The notes: generated by a model not told the origin, from the letters alone. A stretch of 64,000 bases of DNA from Methanolinea sp. UBA277 (GCA_002499905.1 DANP01000010.1:21514-85513); one strand, 5' to 3'; shown: positions 52,227 through 61,392, numbered from the stretch's first letter. Made by a program: numbers and translations.

Positions 52227-53197
52227 GCATCGATGGTTCACTGCTGGAGGGGGGCGGCCAGATCGTCCGTTCAGCAGTCGCCCTCTCCGCAGTGACCGGG
52301 ACTCCGGTAGAGATCGTCGCCATCCGGAAGAAGCGGTCCCGGCCGGGCCTCGCCAACCAGCACTGTGCTGCCATCCGGGCCGTGGCTGAGGCGTGTCATG
52401 CCCGCGTCACGGGGAACACTCCGGGAAGCAGCAGGCTCTCCTTTATCCCGGGAACCATCGTACGACGGGATATCTCGGTTGATGTCGGCACGGCCGGAAG
52501 CGTTCCACTGGTCATCCAGGCTTGGCTTCCCGTTGCGCTCGAAGAGGGAGGCTCGCTCCTGGTACAGGGCGGGACAGAAGTCCGGTTCAGTCCCACCATC
52601 GATTACCTCACCGAGGTCTTTCTCCCTGCTCTGGGTACGGCCGGGGCAGGAGTGCAGGTAGAGATCATCCGGAGGGGGTATTTTCCGGTCGGTGGCGGGA
52701 TCGTCCGGATAACGGCAGAACCGGCATCCCTCCCGCGGATCACCATTGGTGGAGAGAACGGGAGCGGCATCCGGTCCTGCTCATCGAACCTGCCCGACCA
52801 TGTCGCCGATCGCCAGGCAGCCAGCGCCCGGGCATACCTCCTCAAAGAGACCGGGGAAGAGTATCCGGTAAGCGTCAGGAGATCGGAGGGGCCGGGGACC
52901 GGCAGCTCCTGCACGGTCTGGAACGGTGCGAAGGGATCCTGTGCCCTGGGGAAGAGAGGGCTCCCGGCAGAGAAGGTGGGGGAGGCAGCTGCCTCCGGAC
53001 TGGTCGCTGAGCTCCGGGCCGGTGGGGATGTCGATACCCACCTGAGCGACCAGCTCCTGCTCTACCTTGCCCGGGGCGGGGGATCGTACACCGCAGCGGT
53101 GCTCACCCTCCATGCCCGCACCATGTGCTGGCTCCTCTCCCTGTTCGGGCTGCCGGTTACTGTTGCAGAGCGTGATCCAGTGGAGTTCCGCGCATGA
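52220..53197 (+). CDS. rtcA: RNA 3'-terminal phosphate cyclase
   Basis: Converts RNA 3'-phosphate to 2',3'-cyclic phosphate. The 325-residue protein begins LSIDGSLLEGGGQIVRSAVAL, has RPGLANQH near residue 40, and has the catalytic His in DVDTHLSDQLL. It overlaps prs and nob1, so the run prs-rtcA-nob1 is one transcript. Confidence 0.92.
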   Translation: MLSIDGSLLEGGGQIVRSAVALSAVTGTPVEIVAIRKKRSRPGLANQHCAAIRAVAEACHARVTGNTPGSSRLSFIPGTIVRRDISVDVGTAGSVPLVIQAWLPVALEEGGSLLVQGGTEVRFSPTIDYLTEVFLPALGTAGAGVQVEIIRRGYFPVGGGIVRITAEPASLPRITIGGENGSGIRSCSSNLPDHVADRQAASARAYLLKETGEEYPVSVRRSEGPGTGSSCTVWNGAKGSCALGKRGLPAEKVGEAAASGLVAELRAGGDVDTHLSDQLLLYLARGGGSYTAAVLTLHARTMCWLLSLFGLPVTVAERDPVEFRA

Positions 53198-53649
53198 AAG
53201 CGGTCCTTGACAGCCCCGCCTTCTTCTCGTCCATCGGGCTTTCGGGGGAGCTCTACACCACCCCTCTCGTGGTTGCCGAGCTGAAAGACCTCCGGTCAAA
53301 GGTCCGCTTCGACCTGCTCTGCGAGTCGGGCCTGCGGGTACAGGAACCTGGCCGGGAGACGAGGGCCCGGGTGAGGGAGGCCGCGACCCGCTGCGGGGAA
53401 GGGGAAGTTCTCTCGGAAACGGACCTCGAGGTCCTCGCCCTCTCCCTGGAGCTTCAGGCCGGTATCGTCACCGATGATTACGCTCTCCAGAACGCCGCAT
53501 ACCGGATGGGCATTCCGGTCATCCCCCTCCACCAGAAAGGAGCCCGGCGGTTCACCTGGCGGTACCGGTGTACCGGGTGCGGCAGGTTATATGAAGCACC
53601 GGGCGAGTGCCCGGTCTGCGGTGCCCCCATCAAAAGAAGACTTAAATAG
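53194..53649 (+). CDS. nob1: rRNA endonuclease Nob1 (PIN domain + zinc ribbon)
   Basis: Nob1 cuts the 3' end of 16S rRNA precursor. The 151-residue protein has a PIN domain, starting VLDSPAFF (first acidic residue Asp6) with the later acid pair in LSETDLEVLALSLEL and VTDDYALQN. A C-terminal zinc ribbon, CTGCGRLY...CPVCG, follows. ATGA overlap with rtcA; both genes handle RNA ends. Confidence 0.9.
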   Translation: MKAVLDSPAFFSSIGLSGELYTTPLVVAELKDLRSKVRFDLLCESGLRVQEPGRETRARVREAATRCGEGEVLSETDLEVLALSLELQAGIVTDDYALQNAAYRMGIPVIPLHQKGARRFTWRYRCTGCGRLYEAPGECPVCGAPIKRRLK

Positions 53650-53671
53650 CGCTGTGCATACTTTTCTTGCA

Positions 53672-54292
53672 ATGTCATCGCTTGATGAGCTGATCCAGCG
53701 AGCACGGACGCTCCTCTCAGACGGCCACAGCCCCGGTCAGATTGCCGACGAACTGAGCCTCTCGGTCGAGACCGTTACCTGGCTCCTGACCCAGCAGAAG
53801 GGTGGTGCAATCCCGAAGGATGTCGGAATCGACTGGACTGCGGTGAGCAGCCATGGACCACTGCTCGATGAGCTGGCCATGATGATGCTGAAGTACTACT
53901 ACTCGGCCACCAGTGGCGAGCCCAGGGGAGAAGCCCAGCCCGAGCAGTTCCCGACAGCCATCGTGGGGATTGCCATATCAGGGATTCCGCTCGCCACCCT
54001 CATCGCTGTTGCCGAGGATGTGGGGCTGGCCATTTACCATCCGGCAAAACAGAGCACGAGGGACCCTCCGGTCGGTTCGATCAGCGGCAACTTCGCCCAG
54101 ATCGCGGGTGAACGGTGCGTGATCGTGGACGACGTCATCACCTCCGGCACCACCATGCATGAGGTGGTCCGGTACATCCGGAAGCATGGGGGGAACCCTG
54201 TCGGTATCCTGGTCATCTTTGACAAGCGCGGCATCAAGGACGTGGACGGGGTACCGGTCTACTCGCTCTTCAGAATATCCCGTATCGACTGA
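53672..54292 (+). CDS. gfcR: PRTase-like transcriptional regulator (GfcR family)
   Basis: A 206-residue protein with an N-terminal helix-turn-helix (residues 1-50; HSPGQIADELSLSVETVTWLL) and a C-terminal orotate-PRTase-like domain with CVIVDDVITSGTTMHEV. In haloarchaea the homologue regulates sugar catabolism genes; in methanogens the target is unknown, but it probably senses PRPP or a nucleotide. Being downstream of prs fits such a role. ATG 53672 is the family start. Short of the C-terminal PRTase fold, no enzymatic activity is implied. Confidence 0.82.
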   Translation: MSSLDELIQRARTLLSDGHSPGQIADELSLSVETVTWLLTQQKGGAIPKDVGIDWTAVSSHGPLLDELAMMMLKYYYSATSGEPRGEAQPEQFPTAIVGIAISGIPLATLIAVAEDVGLAIYHPAKQSTRDPPVGSISGNFAQIAGERCVIVDDVITSGTTMHEVVRYIRKHGGNPVGILVIFDKRGIKDVDGVPVYSLFRISRID

Positions 54293-54327
54293 TACCGGAC
54301 CCCGTCCCTCTTTTAAACATGGATTGG

Positions 54328-54336
54328 TTTATATAG
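54328..54336 (+). promoter_or_regulatory. TATA box of the thermosome gene
   Basis: TTTATATAG lies 40 nt before the start codon. A clear GGAGG Shine-Dalgarno sequence is at 54364-54368. Confidence 0.6.
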
Positions 54337-54375
54337 AAGTTCAATTCCATCTTTTACAACATTGGAGGATAGACG

Positions 54376-55968
54376 ATGCTTGGAGGACAACCGATAATCA
54401 TCCTCAGGGAGAATGTGGAACGCAACCGCGGGCTTGAGGCCCAGCGCTCCAATATCGCCGCCGCAAAGGCGATCGCAAGTGCAGTGAGGACCACCCTCGG
54501 CCCCCGGGGAATGGACAAGATGCTCGTCTCCGGGACCGGGGACGTTACCATCACCAACGACGGCGCCACGATCCTCACTGATATCTCAGTGCAGCACCCC
54601 GGTGCAAAGATGGTGATCGAGGTCGCCAGGGCCCAGGACGATGAGGTCGGAGACGGCACGACAACGGCAGTGGTGCTGGTCGGATCCCTGATGGAGCAGG
54701 CCGAGCATCTCATCGTCAAGAAAATCCACCCCACCATCATCGCCCAGGGATACCGCATGGGCATGGAGAAGGCGCTCGGGATCCTGGATGAGCTCGCGGT
54801 GAATGTCGATCCCTACGACCGGGACAGCCTGATGAAGATTGCCGACACCGCTATGACCGGCAAATCGATCGAGTCGGTCAAGAGCAAACTCGACGGCATC
54901 GTTGTTGATGCGGTGATGACCATTGCCGAAGAGAAGGACGGCGGCATCATCGCAGACGAAGACAACATCCTGGTCAAGAAGCAGGCCGGGGATTCCATGG
55001 ACGATGCCGAGCTTGTGCGGGGCGTCGTGCTGGACAAGACCCGGTTTTCCGAGGATATGCCCCGAAAGGTGAAGAACGCAAAGGTCGCCCTGATCGCCGC
55101 TCCCCTGGAGATCAAGAAGACCCAGGTCAAGGCAAAGATCCATATCAGCAGCAGCGACCAGATCAGTGCATTCTCCCTCCAGGAGCGTGAGGCCCTGAAG
55201 AAATATGCCGACACGGTAATAGCCAGCGGCGCAAATGTCATCCTCTGCCAGAAGGGCATCGCAGACGCGGTCGGGTACTACCTCGGTAAGGGCGGGGTGT
55301 TTGCGGTTGAAGATGTCCCCGAGAAGGATATGAAATTCGCCGCGCTGGCACTCAACGCAGAGATCGTGAACAAGCCCGAAGAACTGACAGAAAAGAGCCT
55401 CGGAACCGCGGAACTCGTCGAGCAGCCCGACGATGCCGAGATCATAAAGATCTCCGGGTGCGAGAACCCGAAGGCGTTGACCATCCTCCTTCGCGGCTCA
55501 ACCGAATACCTCCTCGACGAACTTGAGCGTGCGGTGGAGGATGGCACCCGGGTGGTCATGGACGTCATGGAGGACGGGAGGATGCTGGTCGGTGGTGGAT
55601 CGGTGGAGACCGAACTCCTCATGAAGATCCGGGACTATGCGGAGACTGTCGGCGGAAGGGTCCAGCTCGCCATCGAAGCCTACGCAACGGCCTTCGAGGT
55701 CATCCCGCAGACCCTTGCCGAGAACTCGGGATTCAACCCGCTCGACAAACTGGTTGACCTGAAGAATGCCCATGCAAAGGGGAAGAAGTACGCAGGGCTG
55801 AACGTCTTCAATGGCAAGATCGTCGATATGCTGAAGGAGGGGGTAGTCGAACCGCACCGCTCAAAGCGCCAGTCGATCCAGAGCTCGGCAGAAGCGGCCA
55901 TTCTCCTGATACGGGTGGACGATATGATGATCACCCAGCCGATGAAGGGTGGCGCCCCCCCCGCCTAA
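54376..55968 (+). CDS. thsA: thermosome subunit (group II chaperonin)
   Basis: ATP-driven double-ring chaperonin that folds proteins in a closed chamber. The 530-residue subunit has the typical TTLGPRGMDKMLV (residues about 39-51), ILTDISVQHPGAKMVIEVARAQDDEVGDGTTTAVVL, and the apical domain with its lid protrusion. The C-terminal tail is short and lacks the Gly-Met repeats of some thermosomes. It is preceded by its own TATA box and Shine-Dalgarno sequence. Confidence 0.95.
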   Translation: MLGGQPIIILRENVERNRGLEAQRSNIAAAKAIASAVRTTLGPRGMDKMLVSGTGDVTITNDGATILTDISVQHPGAKMVIEVARAQDDEVGDGTTTAVVLVGSLMEQAEHLIVKKIHPTIIAQGYRMGMEKALGILDELAVNVDPYDRDSLMKIADTAMTGKSIESVKSKLDGIVVDAVMTIAEEKDGGIIADEDNILVKKQAGDSMDDAELVRGVVLDKTRFSEDMPRKVKNAKVALIAAPLEIKKTQVKAKIHISSSDQISAFSLQEREALKKYADTVIASGANVILCQKGIADAVGYYLGKGGVFAVEDVPEKDMKFAALALNAEIVNKPEELTEKSLGTAELVEQPDDAEIIKISGCENPKALTILLRGSTEYLLDELERAVEDGTRVVMDVMEDGRMLVGGGSVETELLMKIRDYAETVGGRVQLAIEAYATAFEVIPQTLAENSGFNPLDKLVDLKNAHAKGKKYAGLNVFNGKIVDMLKEGVVEPHRSKRQSIQSSAEAAILLIRVDDMMITQPMKGGAPPA

Positions 55969-56174
55969 CCCCGCGAGCAGGTCGACAGAATTTCCACATA
56001 CTCTTCTTTTATCTCGGCGTCCTGGGGAATACTCCGCTTGTCACAGAGAATCAGGACAGTATCAGGATTGATGCCGAGGGAGAGGAGCGCCTGTTCATAG
56101 GTATCACCGGGTTTTCCGTCATACTCCACGACCTCGTCCCCCGGCATGAGGACCAGCCTGCATTTCATCGACAT
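55965..56174 (-). CDS. ubiquitin-like/ThiS-MoaD-type small protein
   Basis: A 69-residue beta-grasp candidate ending in a terminal glycine (CSRG); the strands RLVLMPGDEVVEYDG, the helix TYEQALLSLG and the edge TVLILCDKRSIPQDA fit the ubiquitin-like fold. It could be a sulfur carrier or SAMP-like modifier. The usual terminal di-glycine is absent, so its activation by an E1-like enzyme is uncertain. It is convergent with the thermosome gene with a 4-nt overlap. Confidence 0.6.
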   Translation of the reverse strand: MSMKCRLVLMPGDEVVEYDGKPGDTYEQALLSLGINPDTVLILCDKRSIPQDAEIKEEYVEILSTCSRG

Positions 56175-56219
56175 TCGATACCATTATGCTGGTGGCAAAG
56201 AAAAATATGTGATCCCTGT

Positions 56220-56304
56220 GCCGAGGTAGTCTAGCCCGGGAAGGCGATGGTCTCGAAAACCATTGGCGCCCTGCGCCTCGGGAGTTCAAATCTCCCCCTC
56301 GGCG
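56220..56304 (+). tRNA. tRNA-Ser (CGA anticodon)
   Basis: The acceptor stem GCCGAGG pairs with CCTCGGC. The anticodon arm is ATGGT-CTCGAAA-ACCAT, giving anticodon CGA. A long variable arm (GGCGCCCTGCGCC) marks a class II serine tRNA. The T arm is GGGAG-TTCAAAT-CTCCC. The discriminator base is G and no CCA is encoded. No intron is seen. Confidence 0.93.
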
Positions 56305-56364
56305 TCTTTTCCGGTGTCGTACTGTTTTTCGGGGGAAGGCTATTATAAGAAGCCCCGATAACGC

Positions 56365-56865
56365 ATGCATATGATTCCGCGAAGCGTCCTGATCATCTTC
56401 CTGGTGGCCGCCGCGCTGCTCGCTGCCGGCTGCAGCCAGCCGTCACCTCCGCCGGCAACACCGCCCCCGACACCGATCCCGACCACCATCACCCCGCTTC
56501 CGACCGTGATCACCCCGGTACCGACTCCCACCCTCGACTACATTCCCGGCCCGATGCCGTCCAACTTCGAGGTGACCGTTGATGTAGACCGGAATGTCGT
56601 TTCCATCGACCCGAAGATCACCGCGACCTTCCGCGGCGGGAGAGGTATCAACCTCGTGTACTCGGTTGACGTGGTGGTCACCCGGTCTGACGGGGTTGTC
56701 GAGAAGGCCACCATAACCCGGCCGAAGGTCAACGACTATGTCGAGATACTCGGGACGACCGGTACCGACCGGGTGCAGATCTTCGTCACCCTTATGACAA
56801 AGGACCCGCCGCCGGGCCCGTACTTAATCTACGATGAAGAACTCCCTTTCAGGTCTCGCGGGTAA
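56365..56865 (+). CDS. lipoprotein with Pro/Thr linker
   Basis: A 166-residue protein. The N-terminal signal has a lipobox (LLAAGC, Cys23). A 35-residue proline/threonine-rich spacer follows, then a small beta-rich domain (FEVTVDVDRNVVSIDPKITATFRGG). It is probably anchored on the cell surface; I do not recognise the domain. A TATA-like TATTATAAG (56341-56349) is about 16 nt before the start. Confidence 0.7.
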   Translation: MHMIPRSVLIIFLVAAALLAAGCSQPSPPPATPPPTPIPTTITPLPTVITPVPTPTLDYIPGPMPSNFEVTVDVDRNVVSIDPKITATFRGGRGINLVYSVDVVVTRSDGVVEKATITRPKVNDYVEILGTTGTDRVQIFVTLMTKDPPPGPYLIYDEELPFRSRG

Positions 56866-56913
56866 CCCCGATATTCCCTTTTTTCCACTACCTGGCATGG
56901 CGAGCCGGATTTT

Positions 56914-57354
56914 TCAGAACTGATTCGGGAGCCGCTGATCACGGGACGCCTTGATCCCGACCCCCTCAAACGTCGCCACCAGCCGCTCCCCTTCGTAGAC
57001 CCTCACGCAGTAGAGGGAGTGCTGGTCGTCCTCGCCCATCCGTTCGGCAACCGCCTCCAGCCTTCCGGCAGCGGGCATCAGGTACATGATCGAGGCCGAG
57101 ACCGCCACCTCGGGCGGATCCTCCATGTTGGCCGCAATCCCGAAGGCCTGGTCGGCAAGGGCAAAGATAGCCCCGCCGTGGAGATTCCGGTTGGGGTTCC
57201 CTTTGTCCTGGGGATCCATCACCACCCGTGCCCATCCCGGACGCGCTTCGGTAATTACCATGCCGAGCAGGCGGGCAAACGGGGAGTGGTTGAAGAGGGC
57301 GATCCTCTCGTGCACTCCGGAAGGGACAGGAGATTCAGAACTATTCCCGGTCAT
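56914..57354 (-). CDS. PaaI-family hotdog thioesterase
   Basis: A 146-residue hotdog protein that would hydrolyse an acyl-CoA or aryl-CoA thioester. The central NLHGGAIFALADQAFGIAAN holds the family N-x-x-G-G/H-G-G-x-x-x-x-L-x-D active-site pattern, and SASIMYLMPA follows. The ATG at 57354 is used; a GTG two codons upstream is possible. Substrate unknown. Confidence 0.85.
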   Translation of the reverse strand: MTGNSSESPVPSGVHERIALFNHSPFARLLGMVITEARPGWARVVMDPQDKGNPNRNLHGGAIFALADQAFGIAANMEDPPEVAVSASIMYLMPAAGRLEAVAERMGEDDQHSLYCVRVYEGERLVATFEGVGIKASRDQRLPNQF

Positions 57355-57418
57355 GAACACTCGTCATGGAAGGGGGGGGTCCTCCACTTCCTTAAAGATT
57401 CTGGAACAGGAGTCCGGA

Positions 57419-58123
57419 TTATTTCTTGTATTCCTTCCGGGAATAGCTGAGCTTTTCAGACTCTCCTCCCTTTGAGACGATGTAGACCCATTCATAGAGC
57501 GACCGGATCGTCCCGTACTGTTCATACCGGCGCATGGAGAAGAGCACCCGCATCCGGTTTTCAAACTTCACCCTGCCAAGCTCCTTCATCCGCCGGGCGA
57601 TCTCGAGATCGTCCCCGGCATCTATGCAGGCGTACATGCCGGCTTCCATGAAAGCGTCTCTCCGGAACGCACTGTTGCACCCAAGAGTATAGTAGAAGGT
57701 GCCGGAATAGTAGCCGAAGCGGGAGAAGGTGTTGGCCAAAGCGAGAAACAGGTGGTTTTTGATCCCTCCTTCCATCGGGTCGACCGGTCCGTAGAGCTGG
57801 ACCACCGAAGGATCCCTCTCAAACCCTCTCCTGATGACCTCGAGCCAGTCAGGAGGGATGATGCAGTCGGCATCTGTGGTGGCGATGATCTCACCTTCAG
57901 CCTTCATGGACCCGTCGTTCCGGGCCCCGCCGACCTTCCTGCTGGTCTGGATGAAGACCAGGTCGGCATACCGTGCGGCGATCTCCCTTGTTCTGTCCTT
58001 CGACCCTCCGTCAACAACGATGATCTCGTACTGGTCGCGGGGAATGGTCTGCCGTTCCAGGGACTCCAGGCAGGCGGCAATATTCTGCTCCTCGTTGTAT
58101 GCCGGAACAACAACGGAAATCAT
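57419..58123 (-). CDS. family 2 glycosyltransferase
   Basis: A 234-residue GT-A fold transferase with MISVVVPAYNEEQNIAACLESL (nucleotide-sugar binding), the metal-binding ATTDADCI, and a later GDDLEIARRMKELG acid region. It overlaps the preceding glycosyltransferase gene by an ATGA, so the three genes make one operon for a surface glycan or glycolipid. Confidence 0.88.
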   Translation of the reverse strand: MISVVVPAYNEEQNIAACLESLERQTIPRDQYEIIVVDGGSKDRTREIAARYADLVFIQTSRKVGGARNDGSMKAEGEIIATTDADCIIPPDWLEVIRRGFERDPSVVQLYGPVDPMEGGIKNHLFLALANTFSRFGYYSGTFYYTLGCNSAFRRDAFMEAGMYACIDAGDDLEIARRMKELGRVKFENRMRVLFSMRRYEQYGTIRSLYEWVYIVSKGGESEKLSYSRKEYKK

Positions 58124-59097
58124 GCGTCCAGCAACTCCCGGTACAACGCGAGGTGGCGTTCTGCGATGTCCCTGATATCAAACTGCTCCGTGAATGCCCG
58201 TGATCCGGACGCGAAGGCTGACAGGCGTGCTTTGGCATCGATCAGGCCGGCTGCATCTTCCCGCGACCGGAAATAGAGGATGTTGTCTCCGAAGATATCA
58301 TGGAACTCGGGGATGTCACGGGCGATGACCGGAAGCCCGCAGGAGAGCGCCTCAAGGATGACCAGCCCGAAGGTCTCTGCATACGAGGGCATGAAAAATA
58401 CGTCGGCGGCACTGTACGGTGAGATGATCTCTTCCACGTACCCGGGAAAGATGACGTTCCCCCCGCACCGCCGCTTCAGGCGCCGGATTTTTATCCATTC
58501 CTTTGAGAGGGCGCCGTACGGGAACCCTCCCACCCAGACAAAGGTCTTTTCCGGGAACATCCGTGACAGGGCCAGGAAATCGTAGAGCCCTTTCCGCGGC
58601 GTGAGCTGGGCGACAGAGAGGATTACCTCCTGGTCTTCCGGGATTCTGTATATCTCGCGGAACGCTGCCCGCTTTTCCTCGTCTCTCTGGAAATAGGTGC
58701 GGTTGACCCCGTTCGGGATGCAGGTTACCGGAATCTCAGGCACCATGGCGGTCACCTCGTCGGTACATGGTTGCGAGATGGTGATGATGTGGTCATACTT
58801 CCGGTAGATATTCGGGTATCTCTTGTTGATCGACCGGGCGAGTGCGATATTCCCGAGATTGATCCGCGGGGTGGAATGGGCGGTCAGAACCTTTTTCCCC
58901 CGGGCTATCTTCCGGTTCATCAGGGCCAGAGGCCCGAACGTATGGTAGTGGACGAGATCGGCATCGTCCGGCAGGCCTTTCCAGGAGACCTCGATCCCAT
59001 CCATGGTTGCAAGCTGCCGATACAGGGTTTTTGCGACGGTGGCGCACCCGATGTACTTGAAAAAGAGCATATCCTCGACGTAAAATTTGACCTTCAT
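58120..59097 (-). CDS. family 4 glycosyltransferase
   Basis: A 325-residue GT-B transferase. The N-domain starts MKVKFYVEDMLFFKYIGCATVAKTL; the C-domain has the GT4 nucleotide-sugar motif SYAETFGLVILEALSCGLPVIA (E-x7-E) and the HSTPR region. The long upstream frame beyond 59097 overlaps the oxidoreductase gene and is rejected. ATGA overlaps on both sides. Confidence 0.9.
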   Translation of the reverse strand: MKVKFYVEDMLFFKYIGCATVAKTLYRQLATMDGIEVSWKGLPDDADLVHYHTFGPLALMNRKIARGKKVLTAHSTPRINLGNIALARSINKRYPNIYRKYDHIITISQPCTDEVTAMVPEIPVTCIPNGVNRTYFQRDEEKRAAFREIYRIPEDQEVILSVAQLTPRKGLYDFLALSRMFPEKTFVWVGGFPYGALSKEWIKIRRLKRRCGGNVIFPGYVEEIISPYSAADVFFMPSYAETFGLVILEALSCGLPVIARDIPEFHDIFGDNILYFRSREDAAGLIDAKARLSAFASGSRAFTEQFDIRDIAERHLALYRELLDA

Positions 59098-60416
59098 CCG
59101 GACCACCCCGTATAGTCCATGACGCTCCTGATACAGCCGTCCATATTGAGGTACTCGAACTGGGCAAATCTCCCCACCAGATCGATGCCGATGCTCTGGC
59201 AATAGTCCCGCACCACTGCAATGTTCTCGAGATAGCGGAGGTCATACACCACGTACGCAAACCGGTGCCGGTCAAGGCCGGTATAGATGACCTCTTCCCT
59301 GCGGATGAGATCCATCTCCTCCAGGGAACCGATCACGTTTCCGATGATCTCCTCGTCTGCCATTCCGGAGACCGGATCTCCCTCATTATACGTGATCTCT
59401 GCGAGAATCGACCCGTAGCCTTCCGGTGCCACACCGGTGCTGTAGTTGGAGGGAAAGGAGATGCGGTTCATGAGCCCGAGATCGGGGTCGGGGACGTAGA
59501 GCCAGGAGATATCCGGAACCCTGCCACGGACTCCGATGAAGACCGAGCAGACCGAGTTGTAGTGCAGGGCCTCCACCGCCTCCTGAACACCGGGCGGGAC
59601 ACCAACGAGTGCGGCGAACAGGTTCTGGAGCGGGATGGTGCAGATGACCCGGTCTGCCCTCACCGTCCGTGTTCCGTCACCAATCTCCCAGGCATCACCA
59701 CCCCTCCTGATGCTCCGCACCCGGAAGCTGCAGGTGACCACATCCCTCACCGGTTCAGCGAGCGCCTGTACGAGGGCCTCGATGCCGCCCTGTACCGGGT
59801 AGGAGAAGATGGCCTGGTGGGTATAGCCCTCGGTCTCGATCCCCACCGCGGATTTGATGATGTCATCGACCGGGGGTCTCGGGACCCTCCCCTCGACCCA
59901 GTGGGGGGACATCTGTTCCGGGGGGAAGTTCCAGATCTTGCGGTTGTACGGGAGCAGGTAGCAGTCCGCAATACCTTTTCCGAAGGTGCTGGCGATCCAG
60001 TCTGCGAAGGTCACGATTGGGGGAAGTTCTCCTTTCTCGGCAGCAATCAGGGTTTTGATGAACTCGGAGAGGCAGAAGTAGCAGTCCTCCTTCGGAAGAT
60101 CAGAGAGGCCGTTTTCAAAGGGGTACTTCACGTACCGGTCCTTGTAGAAGATTCTGGTATTCCTCACCCGCTCGTCCCTGTTATCCCCGAGCACGGAGAG
60201 CATGAATTCCAGCACCTCCTGGTCGCGGGAGAAGATGATGTGGGATCCGCCGGTATCGAAGCAGAACCCCGCGTCATTCCGGGAACGGCAGAGCCCGCCG
60301 ATTTCCTGTTCGGCCTCCAGCACGAAGACATCCTCGCCTCTCCCGCGGAGAATCCGGGCGAGGGTGATCCCGGAGAGGCCGCCCCCGAGGATTGCGGTCG
60401 TCACTTCACTATACAT
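59094..60416 (-). CDS. FAD-dependent amine oxidase/sugar mutase-like protein
   Basis: A 440-residue flavoprotein beginning with a dinucleotide-binding motif, AILGGGLSGITLARIL, and ending with a second FAD-side motif (DLVGRFAQFEYLNMDGCI). It resembles UDP-galactopyranose mutase and protoporphyrinogen oxidase-like proteins. Since two glycosyltransferase genes follow in the same operon, a sugar ring or redox step in glycan assembly is likely. The exact reaction is unknown. Confidence 0.8.
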   Translation of the reverse strand: MYSEVTTAILGGGLSGITLARILRGRGEDVFVLEAEQEIGGLCRSRNDAGFCFDTGGSHIIFSRDQEVLEFMLSVLGDNRDERVRNTRIFYKDRYVKYPFENGLSDLPKEDCYFCLSEFIKTLIAAEKGELPPIVTFADWIASTFGKGIADCYLLPYNRKIWNFPPEQMSPHWVEGRVPRPPVDDIIKSAVGIETEGYTHQAIFSYPVQGGIEALVQALAEPVRDVVTCSFRVRSIRRGGDAWEIGDGTRTVRADRVICTIPLQNLFAALVGVPPGVQEAVEALHYNSVCSVFIGVRGRVPDISWLYVPDPDLGLMNRISFPSNYSTGVAPEGYGSILAEITYNEGDPVSGMADEEIIGNVIGSLEEMDLIRREEVIYTGLDRHRFAYVVYDLRYLENIAVVRDYCQSIGIDLVGRFAQFEYLNMDGCIRSVMDYTGWSG

Positions 60417-60426
60417 CGGCCTGTAG

Positions 60427-60435
60427 ATTTATATG
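60427..60435 (+). promoter_or_regulatory. TATA box candidate of the NHEJ operon
   Basis: ATTTATATG in the 97-bp divergent spacer, giving a leader of about 50-55 nt before the Pol gene. It lies too close to the minus-strand start at 60416 to serve that gene in the usual way. Confidence 0.4.
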
Positions 60436-60513
60436 ACCTCTGCCACGAACGGTCCTCCGATCCTGTGGGTATTTCCCTGATGAGGTGCCATCCTCACCTG
60501 TCTGGTGAATTTC

Positions 60514-61392
60514 ATGGCCGGTGATCAGATGGTCGGGAAGGTTCCGGTCACCAACCTTGACCGGATCCTGTATCCCTTCCTCGGGGTGTCAAAGAAGGAG
60601 GTCATCGGGTACTATATCAGGAGTGCGCCCCGGATCCTCCCGTTTCTCTCCGGCCGGGCACTGGTCATGCAGCGGTTCCCTGACGGGGTTGCCGGCCAGG
60701 GGTTCTATGAGAAGGATGCCCCCCCGGGAACGCCGGACTGGGTAACCCTCTTCTCCCACGGCTCCCGGACCGCAGAACGGGAGATCCGGTACGTGGTCTG
60801 CGACAGCCCCGATACCCTGATCTGGCTGGCAAACCTTGCCGCACTGGAACTGAATATCATCCTCGCCCGCACCGATGATCCCGAAAGACCCGATATGCTG
60901 CTGTTTGACCTCGATCCCGAGCCGCCGGCAGGATTCCCTGAAGCAGTGGAAACGGCACTCGCTCTCAGCGAACTGCTCGGGGAGCTCGGACTCTCCCCGT
61001 TCGTGAAGACATCCGGAAGGAAGGGTCTCCACGTGGTGATACCCCTGGACCGGATTTACGGGTTTGACGAGACGAGGACGTTTGTCCATGCTATCGGAAT
61101 CCTCCTTTCCCGGCGACTGCCCAAGGTGGTCTCCGAGCTTTCCGGGACGCACAAACCCGGGACGGTTTTCGTAGACTACCTCCAGAATGCCGCCTGGAAG
61201 ACCATGATCGCCCCCTACAGCCTCCGGGCCACAGAGCAGGCCACGGTATCGATGCCCCTCTCATGGGAGGAAGTCCGGAAGGGGATCATGCCCGAAGATT
61301 TTACTATTCGTACGGCGATTTCCAGACAGGGAGATCCCTGGAAGGAATTTTTCGACCAGGCAGAACGCCTCCCGGCGGTGAACAATGAGTGA
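60514..61392 (+). CDS. NHEJ polymerase/primase (LigD Pol domain)
   Basis: A stand-alone version of the primase-polymerase domain of bacterial LigD, which fills gaps with ribonucleotides at broken DNA ends. The 292-residue protein has LTNLDRILYP-like VTNLDRILYPF, the catalytic LLFDLDPEPP (D-x-D), the TSGRKGLHVVIPL motif, and VDYLQNAAWKTMIAPYSLRA. The ATG at 60514 follows GGTGA. It overlaps ku by 8 nt. Confidence 0.92.
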   Translation: MAGDQMVGKVPVTNLDRILYPFLGVSKKEVIGYYIRSAPRILPFLSGRALVMQRFPDGVAGQGFYEKDAPPGTPDWVTLFSHGSRTAEREIRYVVCDSPDTLIWLANLAALELNIILARTDDPERPDMLLFDLDPEPPAGFPEAVETALALSELLGELGLSPFVKTSGRKGLHVVIPLDRIYGFDETRTFVHAIGILLSRRLPKVVSELSGTHKPGTVFVDYLQNAAWKTMIAPYSLRATEQATVSMPLSWEEVRKGIMPEDFTIRTAISRQGDPWKEFFDQAERLPAVNNE

